Assembly (NCBI RefSeq): GCF_002014825.1
Contig: NZ_MUYU01000025.1
Location: forward strand, 1-25,725
From: Moraxella pluranimalium
GTDB taxonomy: Bacteria > Pseudomonadota > Gammaproteobacteria > Pseudomonadales > Moraxellaceae
Direction: 5' to 3'
Length of the DNA stretch: 25,725 bases
Numbering within the stretch: the first letter of the stretch is position 1; each line of letters starts with the position of its first letter. A program made the position numbers and the translations under genes. Below the pieces are notes generated by a model. It was given only the letters and a program-made list of their open reading frames with translations. It ran no database searches and was not told the DNA's origin. Shown here one piece after another: positions 1 to 7,161 of the stretch.

Positions 1-97
1 CTTTTGGGGTGCGGTTCAAGATGGCAGGGTTTTTCTATGGCTATAAAAAAGTGATGGCGTGACACCACCTGTCAAATCGCTTTGTTAAACTAGCGAC

Positions 98-346
98 CTA
101 AGACAGGGATTGTGCTTGATGAATCAAGTCGATACCGTCTTGTGGGTTTAGCCCTAAGGCTTGGCAATACCACACAAACTCCACCACATCAAGGCGACGA
201 TCACCTTCTTCGATGCGCTGGACGAATGAGTGGGGGCGATCAAGCCTGTGGGCAAGCTCACGCATGGTGAGACCTAGGCGTAGGCGTTCACTGCGTAGCC
301 AAGTGCGTACGGCGATCATTTCGGGGCTGTAGATACTTTTGGTCAT
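98..346 (-). CDS. small XRE-family HTH transcriptional regulator
   Basis: This 82-residue protein is essentially a single Cro/C1-type helix-turn-helix. Residues about 13-62 contain the helix pair LGLTMRELAHRLDRPHSFVQRIEEG, typical of the family, with the usual RRLDVVEFVWYCQALGL continuation. It has no partner domain, so it is probably a dimeric DNA-binding repressor of unknown target. It is transcribed divergently from the WYL regulator at 520, with 173 bp of shared upstream DNA. The ATG at 346 has no strong Shine-Dalgarno sequence. The fold assignment is secure; the role is not known. Confidence 0.85.
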   Translation of the reverse strand: MTKSIYSPEMIAVRTWLRSERLRLGLTMRELAHRLDRPHSFVQRIEEGDRRLDVVEFVWYCQALGLNPQDGIDLIHQAQSLS

Positions 347-519
347 ATGTCTATTTACAGCAACTTGACCGAATTACCCAAATTGAGTACAATCTGCCTA
401 AATAATGCCGATCATCGCTAAGTCCCATATCAGTCGGTCAGGTGCTGTCTGCTGTGCTATGATAGGGGTGGCGCTGGGTTTGCCAGTATGATTAATGACA
501 TGACAAGGAATATTCTTGT

Positions 520-1416
520 ATGAGTGATTCTCCACACGAAAAACTGGCGTATCGGCTATCCGACATGATCACCATGCTCAATACTGGTGAGACGCTCAAT
601 ATCACTGAGTTGACCGAAAAATATCAGGTCAGTCGCCGTACCATGCTTCGAGATATCGAAGATCGCTTGGGATTTTTACCACTCCAAAAAACCGCCCAAG
701 GCTATAAGCTTGAGCCAAGCTATCTAGGACAGCTTAGTTATAAAGACATCCGCACCTTTGCCCAAATCTCAGGTATCTCAGGACTATATCCCAATCTTGA
801 TACGGCATTTTTGCGTGAGATTTTGGATCATCGTGCTAGCCAAGTGTATTCGGTCAAGGGTTACACCTTTGAAGATGCAAAGCAATTTGAGCCGATGATG
901 AGTCAGCTCAAATCCGCCATCAAATCCTGTCGGATGGTGGCGTTCATTTATAAAGATAAATCCCGCTTGGTTGCGCCTTATAAGATCATTCATCATCGTG
1001 GCTGCTGGTATTTGGCAGGTGTGCAGGATGGTGAGCTCAAGGCATATCGTATGAGCCGCATCAGTGTGTTTCGCTTTGATGATATGCCAAGCTTTGCCAT
1101 GGATAAGGCTATCGTTGATCGCATCAACCAGGATGAGAGTATCTGGTACGGTCAGGACAAGGTGGAGGTGGTGCTCAAAGTAAGTGCCGATGTGGCGTCG
1201 CACTTTGTGCAGCGACAGCTACTGCCCGAGCAGCAGCTCATCAAAGAGCTTGATGATGGCGGGCTACTACTATCAAGCCATGTGGTGAGCGCCAAGCAGA
1301 TTTTGCCACTTGTGCGCTACTGGATACCACATCTGAAGATTGTCAGCCCTGAAGGGTGGCAGGAAAAAGTCGAGAGCGAGATTAGAGCCTATCTGCAAGA
1401 AGTGCCAAAAATATAA
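520..1416 (+). CDS. WYL-domain transcriptional regulator with N-terminal HTH
   Basis: The protein has 298 residues. Residues about 8-55 form a DeoR/HTH_11-like winged helix (LSDMITMLNTGETLNITELTEKYQVSRRTMLRDIE). Residues about 125-200 form a WYL domain that contains the literal WYL triad in GCWYLAGVQDG, followed by AYRMSRI. A C-terminal WCX-like segment ends in WQEKVESEI. WYL domains are ligand-sensing modules, often binding nucleotides or nucleic acid, in transcription factors and defence-linked regulators. An AGGA lies about 10 nt before the ATG, and TGCTATGAT at 455-463 could be an extended -10. No defence genes are adjacent, so its regulon is unknown. Confidence 0.9.
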   Translation: MSDSPHEKLAYRLSDMITMLNTGETLNITELTEKYQVSRRTMLRDIEDRLGFLPLQKTAQGYKLEPSYLGQLSYKDIRTFAQISGISGLYPNLDTAFLREILDHRASQVYSVKGYTFEDAKQFEPMMSQLKSAIKSCRMVAFIYKDKSRLVAPYKIIHHRGCWYLAGVQDGELKAYRMSRISVFRFDDMPSFAMDKAIVDRINQDESIWYGQDKVEVVLKVSADVASHFVQRQLLPEQQLIKELDDGGLLLSSHVVSAKQILPLVRYWIPHLKIVSPEGWQEKVESEIRAYLQEVPKI

Positions 1417-1569
1417 AATTGTACAAAAAATAATCAGTTGATTAAATATTTATGAATTTTTTCTAGACAAACTTCATTGGTTGCATTATATTGCTATAAG
1501 ATTTCTGTACTCATTTTGAGTACATCTTGATTTAGATTGTTACATTGGTTCATTGATAAGGAGTGCCAA

Positions 1570-2997
1570 ATGAAAAATAAATTGAATGCGGCTGCACTGC
1601 TTGCATTGTCAGCAAGTCTAGCTGCTTGTAGCTCAGGTGGTGGCAGTTCATCTACGCCGCAATCTACACCAGTTGTATCAGCTGAACAAAAAGCTGCTGC
1701 TGAAGCTGCCAAGAAACTAGCTGCCGAAAAAGCTGCTGCTGAAGCCGCCGCTAAGAAAGCTGCAGCTGAAGCTGCTGCAAAGAAAGCCGCTGAAGAAGCA
1801 GCCAAAAAAGCCGCTGCCGAAGCCGCTGCCAAAAAAGCCGCTGAAGAAGCTGCCAAGAAACTAGCCGCCGAAAAAGCCGCTGCTGAAGCTGCTGCTAAGA
1901 AGGCTGCCGAAGAAGCTGCCAAAAAAGCCGCTGAAGAAGCGGCAAGAAAAGCTGCTGAAGCCGCTGCTCTAGAAGCTAAAATGAAACCTCTAATCGAAAA
2001 AGCACAAAAAGTTGGCTTTAGTGATGCCGAGGCAAAAGCCTACGCAGTAAAAAATGTCGCTCTGTCCAATGTAGTTGCTGAACAAAATTTAAAAACAGAA
2101 ATCGAAGCTAAGGCTGACCGTGATCGTGCGCTACGCATCCCTTATGTGGATGGGCAAAAGGTATTTAATAAAGTCAATGCTATTGATTCAACTTCAAAAC
2201 AGTCTGGTGCTAAGGTAGAGTACAAACGACCGGATGGAGTCTACGGTGGATATTTCACAAAGCGCACTGATATTAATAATGCCAATGGTGTTGTTGTGAT
2301 TGATGGTAAGGAAGTTGCGCAAACTCGCATTGGTTCTGAGATTGTTTTGGTTCAGCCTTACTCGATTGTCTATGGAAATATGCTGAATAATGTTTCGGTT
2401 GATGGGAAAACTATCATTGATCCGACTGATAGAGTTTATTTTCGCATTGACGAGATTGCTGGCTATGCAGTGACTGATGCGTCACTACCCACTGAAGGTA
2501 AGGCAGTTTATAAACCAGCAAATGATGTTCATTATTTGGCGGATTTGCGTAGTGCTACAACATCTAATGGGCTGACTTATAAACAAGATAATGATCGCAT
2601 TGATGCCTATAGCTTCAGTTATACTGTCGATTTTGCAGGCAAAACAGGCAGTGGACAAATGGAGATTGGAGGCTATCTAGCCCCGAAAGATGCTAAGTCT
2701 AGCTACAATACATACAAGGTTATGCTTAATGAGGGTGTTCTTAAGAAGCTGAAAATTGATAATGTAACCACTTATGGTGTGCAAGGCTCCGTCAATGTAG
2801 CAAGCTCTGGCTATACTGGGGAGTATAAAACAGATGGTCGCTACATTGTTGGTCTATTTGGCCCGCAAGCCGAAGAGTTGGCAGGTCGTGTCACCATCAA
2901 TGCGCCATTCGCATTAATCACAAACGGCACTCAAACCGATCGCAAAGATCAAGTGGAGATTGGTGTGGTTGGTACTCGTGGTACTATCCAAAAATAA
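1570..2997 (+). CDS. Slam-dependent surface lipoprotein candidate with TbpB-like C-terminal barrel
   Basis: The start at 1570 is chosen over an upstream in-frame ATG at 1537 because AAGGAG lies 6 nt before it and a signal peptide begins immediately. The lipobox is LAAC with Cys20, giving a 475-residue lipoprotein. Residues about 38-140 are an Ala/Lys/Glu-only helix. Then comes a mixed handle-like region. The last ~110 residues look like a transferrin-binding-protein/factor-H-binding-like eight-strand barrel: YSVDFAGKTGSGQ-type start (here SYTVDFAGKTGSGQ) and GLFGPQAEELAGRV near the end. That GPQAEE-type motif is a hallmark of Slam cargo. The next gene encodes a Slam. By family, the protein should reach the outer surface and bind a host iron or haem protein or another ligand; the ligand is not deducible. 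TGCTATAAG at 1493-1500 may be the -10. No convincing Fur box was seen. Confidence 0.8.
   Translation: MKNKLNAAALLALSASLAACSSGGGSSSTPQSTPVVSAEQKAAAEAAKKLAAEKAAAEAAAKKAAAEAAAKKAAEEAAKKAAAEAAAKKAAEEAAKKLAAEKAAAEAAAKKAAEEAAKKAAEEAARKAAEAAALEAKMKPLIEKAQKVGFSDAEAKAYAVKNVALSNVVAEQNLKTEIEAKADRDRALRIPYVDGQKVFNKVNAIDSTSKQSGAKVEYKRPDGVYGGYFTKRTDINNANGVVVIDGKEVAQTRIGSEIVLVQPYSIVYGNMLNNVSVDGKTIIDPTDRVYFRIDEIAGYAVTDASLPTEGKAVYKPANDVHYLADLRSATTSNGLTYKQDNDRIDAYSFSYTVDFAGKTGSGQMEIGGYLAPKDAKSSYNTYKVMLNEGVLKKLKIDNVTTYGVQGSVNVASSGYTGEYKTDGRYIVGLFGPQAEELAGRVTINAPFALITNGTQTDRKDQVEIGVVGTRGTIQK
1684..1980 (+). repeat. degenerate Ala/Lys/Glu-coding tandem repeat
   Basis: This repeat lies inside the lipoprotein gene. 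It encodes about 100 residues built from AAEKAAAEAAAKK and AAEEAAKKA units. The unit AKKLAAEKAAAEAAAKKAA occurs twice, about 144 bp apart. The alanine codons (GCT/GCC/GCA) vary between copies, so the repeat is not a simple slippage tract, although recombination between units could change its length. The product is predicted to be a long charged single helix acting as a stalk between the lipid anchor and the folded domain. Confidence 0.8.
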
Positions 2998-3012
2998 TCC
3001 ATGGTGCGTGAT

Positions 3013-3046
3013 AAAAGTTACCCAAGTCATTGGGTAACTTTTTATT
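3013..3046 (+). terminator. perfect hairpin terminator/attenuator between lipoprotein and Slam genes
   Basis: A perfect 13-bp stem (AAAAGTTACCCAA with TTGGGTAACTTTT) closes a 4-nt GTCA loop and runs into TTTTTATTT. It begins 15 nt after the lipoprotein stop codon and ends about 25 nt before the Slam ATG. It is therefore placed to reduce read-through, giving much cargo and little exporter from one promoter. No separate promoter for Slam is obvious. Confidence 0.85.
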
Positions 3047-3069
3047 TGGAACAAACTAGAGAGTGTATT

Positions 3070-4497
3070 ATGTATCATCGTTTGACAGTACTTACTGTAT
3101 TATCATTGGTATCGATTACGGCGCAGGCTGTTGATGGTATCACTCAGGCTGATATCGAGGCGACTGTTTTGACGCCTGAGCCTGTGAAGTTTGAACGCAA
3201 TCTACAGATGGATATTCAGGCACCGACTGTTGAGGTCATCGAGCCACAGGTTGAGATTGGACAGTCCGATGATTTGGTGGCGCGCATCAATCAGGCTTTG
3301 GTCGCCAAGGAGTGGGCATTGCTTGAGAGTCTGTTGATAGAGTATCGACAGTCTGAAGTTTATAATGTCGGTTTTGATAATTATGCCCAAGGTGCAATGC
3401 TTCGCAGTCAAGGTAAGTATAAGGCGGCAATCTCAAAGTTTGAACAGCTATTGGCGCAAGATACCGAATTGATTTATCCAAAATTTGACTATGCGATTAT
3501 GCTGTATGAGAACAAACAGTATCGCCAGTCGCAGCAGGCTTTTGAAGCGGTGCGACCGAAGCTACCAGCACCAATCCAAGCTATTGTCGATCAGTATCTG
3601 AAGAATATTGACCAGGCGAGCAAGGTTGACTTTCGCTACAGTGCGCAATATGAGCAAACAGACAATGTCAATAACGCATCCAGCTCACCAACGGTCAAAG
3701 TGGGTGATTGGCTGATGCAACGGACGGAAGATTCTTTGCCGCAATCAGCAAATGGTGTGCGCTACAATACTGGTGCGAACAAAGTCTATAACATCACAGG
3801 CAATCACTATTGGTATAATGATGTTGATGTCAGTGGTGTGCATTATTGGGATAATCGGGAATTTAGTGAGACTACAGGTACGATCGAGTCAGGTTATTTA
3901 TATCAGGATTTTCAGCGTCAGTTTCAGCTAACTCCGATGATTTCGTATAATCTATTGGGTGGCAATCCATATAATTTGCAGTATGGGTTATCAGCTCGCT
4001 ATCAGCAATCATTGACGCCTAAGATGCGTCTTAGTCTAAATGCTCAGCATTACCAAAAACGCTATGAAGAGGATGGGATAGCAAAGCGATATAATGGTTA
4101 TCTGAATGCAGAATCGGCACATTTAATGTGGTTCAAATCTCCGAAGCTAATGCTCATGGGTGGGGTTGAGCTGAGCCAAGATCGTGTGGCGGATAATGTT
4201 GAAAATTCAACCAAGCAAGGTGTGATGATTGGCGGTACATGGACAGATGGTGCAATAGGCGTGAGATTGAATGCTCGCTATGCAGTGCGCCGATTTGATC
4301 ATGAGCATTATTTATTTGATGTGATTCGTCGTGATGAGGAGCAGAGATATACCACTACTTTGTGGCACAACAAGATTGCCTATAAGGGATGGTTGCCGAA
4401 GTTGAATTATCAATATCATAAAATCGACAGCAATATTCCGGATTTGTATTCTAGAAGCGGTGGAGAATTTTTTGTCAGTATTGATAGATCGTTTTAA
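3070..4497 (+). CDS. Slam-family outer-membrane exporter of surface lipoproteins (TPR + DUF560 barrel)
   Basis: The start at 3070 is preferred because the signal peptide MYHRLTVLTVLSLVSITAQA starts there and the upstream in-frame codons cover the intergenic hairpin. The 475-residue protein has a periplasmic N-terminal TPR part (residues about 95-190, with YAQGAMLRSQGKYKAAISKFEQ and then FDYAIMLYENKQYRQSQQAF). This leads into the Slam hallmark of a proline-led linker (KLPAPIQAIVDQYLKNI) and a C-terminal ~280-residue beta-barrel of alternating aromatic strands ending in phenylalanine. Slams move TbpB/fHbp-like lipoproteins across the outer membrane in Neisseria and Moraxella, and related proteins export haemophilins. 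The adjacent lipoprotein is its likely cargo. Length and architecture match the family. Confidence 0.88.
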   Translation: MYHRLTVLTVLSLVSITAQAVDGITQADIEATVLTPEPVKFERNLQMDIQAPTVEVIEPQVEIGQSDDLVARINQALVAKEWALLESLLIEYRQSEVYNVGFDNYAQGAMLRSQGKYKAAISKFEQLLAQDTELIYPKFDYAIMLYENKQYRQSQQAFEAVRPKLPAPIQAIVDQYLKNIDQASKVDFRYSAQYEQTDNVNNASSSPTVKVGDWLMQRTEDSLPQSANGVRYNTGANKVYNITGNHYWYNDVDVSGVHYWDNREFSETTGTIESGYLYQDFQRQFQLTPMISYNLLGGNPYNLQYGLSARYQQSLTPKMRLSLNAQHYQKRYEEDGIAKRYNGYLNAESAHLMWFKSPKLMLMGGVELSQDRVADNVENSTKQGVMIGGTWTDGAIGVRLNARYAVRRFDHEHYLFDVIRRDEEQRYTTTLWHNKIAYKGWLPKLNYQYHKIDSNIPDLYSRSGGEFFVSIDRSF

Positions 4498-4547
4498 TCT
4501 ATTGTTATTTGGGTTGTGTGATTTCTCTCATTGTGGATGAAGCACCA

Positions 4548-4583
4548 AAAAAATCTCATCAGCAAAAACTGATGAGATTTTTT
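4548..4583. terminator. bidirectional terminator between convergent slam and 4601 gene
   Basis: A perfect 15-bp stem (AAAAAATCTCATCAG / CTGATGAGATTTTTT) encloses the 6-nt loop CAAAAA. It has a T-run in both directions. It lies 50 bp after the Slam stop and 18 bp after the stop of the convergent minus-strand gene, so it serves both. Confidence 0.92.
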
Positions 4584-4600
4584 ATGGTCAGTAGTACGGA

Positions 4601-4987
4601 TTAGCGTACAACTTGGCAAGTAGTGCGTGCGTTTTTTACACCTTCTTGTGGGAAGTGTAGTGTACCAACTTCGCCATTGTCGCTCCAGCCGAAACCGTTA
4701 GCATTGCTATAAGTTGCTTTTAGGTAGTTGTTTGCTGGGTTGTGACCCCATAGGTGCCATGAAGTGCGCTTGTTACGCTCTAGGATTTCAGTTTGACCAT
4801 CAACAGTCACACGCATATCTTGGTATGGTGCGCGTTGAGTAGTAACAGTTTTGCCGTCTTCACATTGGAAAGTAGTTTCAACATGTTGAACTACTGGTGC
4901 ATTGTAAGCACCGGCTTTTTCGTTTGCCATTGCAGTGGCTGAAGTTGCTAGTACAGCAGCGGCTAGGATAACTTTGCTAAGTTTCAT
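4601..4987 (-). CDS. small exported periplasmic protein with two cysteines
   Basis: The protein has 128 residues with a clear Sec signal peptide (MKLSKVILAAAVLATSATAMA, cleavage before NEKAG). The mature domain of about 107 residues starts with TTFQCEDGKTVTT and ends with TTCQVVR, so the only two cysteines could tie the ends together. The C-x-D-G-K start and terminal cysteine resemble MliC/ACP-type lysozyme-inhibitor folds, and a better MliC candidate lies at 5726. This resemblance is weak and is inference only. AGGA lies 8 nt before the ATG, with a promoter at 5049-5057. The function is not known. Confidence 0.75.
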   Translation of the reverse strand: MKLSKVILAAAVLATSATAMANEKAGAYNAPVVQHVETTFQCEDGKTVTTQRAPYQDMRVTVDGQTEILERNKRTSWHLWGHNPANNYLKATYSNANGFGWSDNGEVGTLHFPQEGVKNARTTCQVVR

Positions 4988-5048
4988 AATAAAATCCTAA
5001 AATTTAAGTACGATAAAATACAGTCTATATCAAGCTGATATATTTTAA

Positions 5049-5057
5049 ATTATAGCA
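5049..5057 (-). promoter_or_regulatory. extended -10 promoter of the 4601-4987 gene
   Basis: The minus strand reads TGCTATAAT about 62 nt upstream of the start codon at 4987. The -35 region is poor, as expected for an extended -10 promoter. The same extended -10 occurs before recA. Confidence 0.55.
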
Positions 5058-5132
5058 TTTTATTTCATAAAGCGTAAGTCAAAATCACAAAATTGTACAA
5101 TCATTTACGAAATGAAACATTTTAACCAAATT

Positions 5133-5565
5133 TTACCACCAATACGGCGAACGATAAGGACCAAATGGACCATACCAACCAAAGGAATAAGGATATATCC
5201 AGTCTTGATTTAGACGGCTTCTTTGGTAGTATTGCTGATAGCCTAGAGCGTGCGACTGTTGAATCTCGAGCAGTCCTTCTTCTGGGCAAACTTGATTCAT
5301 CGAATAGCCACGCTGACCAAGCTCATAGGCGTGTGCCTTGGTGCAGTAGCTTTTTAGTCCTGCTTGGCGACCAGCTTCCCATTTGATAGTGAGAGATTTC
5401 ATAGGCGTAGCGACCGGCTTTGCCATCTTGTTCGCCGAGCGCTTGCCAGTTTGGTGCTTGGCAGTTGATACCGGGTTTGGCTGTATGGTTGCCTGTGGTG
5501 GCGCAGGCGCTAAGAACGAGTGGGGCGACCAAGATGATACCCGAGACGATGCTAAGTCGTTTCAT
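5133..5565 (-). pseudogene. DUF2799 lipoprotein gene interrupted by a frameshift
   Basis: The reading frame from the ATG at 5565 encodes a lipoprotein signal (MKRLSIVSGIILVAPLVLSAC, lipobox LSAC) and then NWQALGEQDGKAGRYAYE, the first DUF2799 motif (G..DG..G). That frame then runs out of family sequence and stops at 5323. The second half of the domain continues in another minus-strand frame: WEAGRQAGLKSYCTKAHAYELG, then VCPEEG, to a tail rich in Tyr, Trp and Pro ending at 5133. The switch must lie in the overlap, roughly 5378-5425. Removing one A near CAAATGGG (plus-strand 5378-5385) would join HYQ to WEAGRQAG. This is a recent loss or a sequencing error; the family function is unknown. Confidence 0.75.
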
Positions 5566-5725
5566 GACAATGCTCACAAAAGCCAAAGATGATTCATTAT
5601 AAACCTGCAAGCATACAGGGCGCTAGTGGCTTTTGGTTACAGTGCTTTGCATTGTGTATCCATCAAGTGGCAAAAAATAAAGGCATACCGATGGGTACAC
5701 CTTTAGAGTGTGTGGACTTGGCAGA

Positions 5726-6289
5726 TTATGATGCTTGAGTGCCAACGCTTTGTGGCGCTTGTGGTGGTGTCATATCGGCGGGTTTGCCAGTACAAGTTAG
5801 GCTGTGCTCTTTGCCATTGACGGTGACAGTTAGGATGCCATCACGACCGTTGCTGTGCCATTCATATAGGCTTTGTGGGTTGGTTTCGTTCACAAAGCGC
5901 ATACCTGAGCCTGATACCGCTGATGTCAGGGTAATGTCTTGATTGGTCAGTTTCCAAGTCGGTGCATTGACGGTCAATAGAGCATTGTCGTCTTTTGGAT
6001 TGTATTTGGCGGTGATGGTTGCACCATCAGTACAGGTGTAGTTGGCGACTAGGTTGTTTTTGTCGCGCTTGCCTTTGCCATCACGACCTTCGTGCTTGCC
6101 GTGTTTTTCGTGTTTGTCGTGTTTGTCATGTTTACCATGCTCGCCGTGACGACCTTCGTGCTTACCATCACGACCTTCATGTTTGCCTTGCATCATGCGA
6201 CCTTCTTCGTGCGCAGGTTTGGTTTGGTTGCTGGCACAGCCTGTGATGGCGACAGCGATAGCGGCAGATGCGATGAGTAATTTTTTCAT
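5726..6289 (-). CDS. His-rich lipoprotein with MliC-like lysozyme-inhibitor domain
   Basis: The protein has 187 residues. The signal MKKLLIASAAIAVAITGC gives a lipobox ITGC with Cys18. Residues about 33-80 are a low-complexity tract of HEGRDGKHEGRHGEHGKHDK-type units with more than a dozen histidines, a plausible Zn/Ni/Cu ligand. Residues about 83-170 look like MliC (PF09864): YTCTDGATITAKY at the start, SGSGMRFVN in the middle, LYEWHSNGRDGILTV, and a closing cysteine in LTCTGK. MliC proteins inhibit host c-type lysozyme at the outer membrane; SG.R and the Tyr/Trp-rich strand are typical. GGGAG precedes the ATG by about 7 nt. The His tract fused to MliC is unusual. The MliC call is good but not checked by search. 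Confidence 0.75.
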   Translation of the reverse strand: MKKLLIASAAIAVAITGCASNQTKPAHEEGRMMQGKHEGRDGKHEGRHGEHGKHDKHDKHEKHGKHEGRDGKGKRDKNNLVANYTCTDGATITAKYNPKDDNALLTVNAPTWKLTNQDITLTSAVSGSGMRFVNETNPQSLYEWHSNGRDGILTVTVNGKEHSLTCTGKPADMTPPQAPQSVGTQAS

Positions 6290-6676
6290 AGGACACTCCC
6301 AAATAATAGGTGTTTAAACAGGTGATAAATCACAATGACAATAGTATAAGCCAAATCCCGATGGCGTGTGTAACGGCAGCCATCGCAATTTGTGGTAATG
6401 ATGTGAGTGATGTTGATGCATTTCTCGCAAGTTTTGCTTAATGATGCTATGTGTGAAAATTTGCTACTTTGGCGATAACTTTGCGTAAAATTGGGCGTAT
6501 TTGGGGTTTTGATAATCCGCTTTATCAGATGCTTGAGCGTGTGATAATGAGCGTGTGATATGATGACGATTAAGCAACATTATTAGCGAATTGACCCGTA
6601 CCGCTAGCCATACTCAACATCAACAATGATGGCTGGTATATCGACCTAGCTTTGTGTATCCATATCGCCAAATAAC
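6290..6676. other. intergenic stretch without recognisable gene
   Basis: No convincing ORF or RNA gene is seen between the start of the His-rich lipoprotein and the DnaA-box repeat. The only local structure is a 14-bp-period duplication of GAGCGTGTGATA at 6535-6546 and 6549-6560. Confidence 0.5.
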
Positions 6677-6989
6677 AAGTTATCCACAGTCTTATCCACA
6701 AAATCTGTGGAAAAATTGTGAAACGCAGACAAGGGCGAATTTTTGGATTATAACTGCCAAAATTTGTCAATATCTTGACGATGTCAGTACAAAATATTTT
6801 ATAACTATTTGATAATTAACAATTTAATTTGATATCAGAAAATTGGTTAAATTTTAACCAATTACGACAGAACCATGACAGATTAAGGGATTACACCTAA
6901 GATTTACGCCAATTTTTAAAAGTTATCCACAATTTTTTGGGGAAAAGTGAACAAGCCTTTATGGGACAAGGCTTGGCGATAGTGGATAA
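6677..6989 (+). repeat. DnaA-box-rich direct repeat, copy A (downstream of recX)
   Basis: This is the first of two homologous blocks about 2.79 kb apart in the same orientation. The first 49 bp (6677-6725) match copy B exactly, about 30 bp then diverge, and similarity resumes from 6757 to about 6989 with only scattered differences. Perfect DnaA boxes TTATCCACA lie at 6680-6688, 6692-6700 and 6923-6931, with near-boxes on the other strand at 6706-6714 (TGTGGAAAA) and 6981-6989 (AGTGGATAA). The core (about 6790-6865) is very AT-rich and holds the inverted repeat ATTGGTTAA-N3-TTAACCAAT. A small hairpin AAGCCTT/AAGGCTT lies at 6954-6975. It could be an unwinding element, a DnaA-titrating site or a duplicated regulatory region. 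Confidence 0.9.
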
Positions 6990-7069
6990 TAATTTTGATA
7001 AGTATTATATCATTGTATAATTAATTATATTAATTAAACTGATGGCATAATCTTGCTATTATCGCACAA

Positions 7070-7103
7070 TGTTTCACATCGATAGATGACAGCTGTGTGA
7101 AAC
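7070..7103. other. split parS-like inverted pair TGTTTCAC-N19-GTGAAAC (left)
   Basis: TGTTTCAC (7070-7077) and GTGAAAC (7097-7103) are the two halves of the usual ParB site TGTTTCACGTGAAACA, separated by 19 nt. The same pair with the same gap occurs at 9853-9887, although the surrounding sequence is not homologous. The binding protein is not known. Confidence 0.45.
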
Positions 7104-7161
7104 CATCAGCACAAATCTGTATAAGCCAACCTGATAAATACATCATTAAACGCAATCGTGC

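Noticed and set aside
1..54. Plus-strand open frame from the window edge ending at a TGA at 52-54 (tail ...MAIKK)
   Set aside because: Only 17 codons are visible and no family can be recognised, so a truncated gene cannot be told from chance.
1494..1922. Minus-strand 142-codon Ala/Ser-rich open frame
   Set aside because: It is the complement of the Ala/Lys/Glu-coding repeat of the lipoprotein gene, with no start signals of its own.
6019..6280. Plus-strand Val/Phe-rich and Cys/His-rich frames opposite the His-rich lipoprotein
   Set aside because: They mirror the His/Lys/Gly repeat; no start signal or family pattern.
6570..6770. Minus-strand 66-codon frame across the first DnaA-box repeat
   Set aside because: It follows the repeat sequence, lacks a ribosome site and is not kept in copy B.
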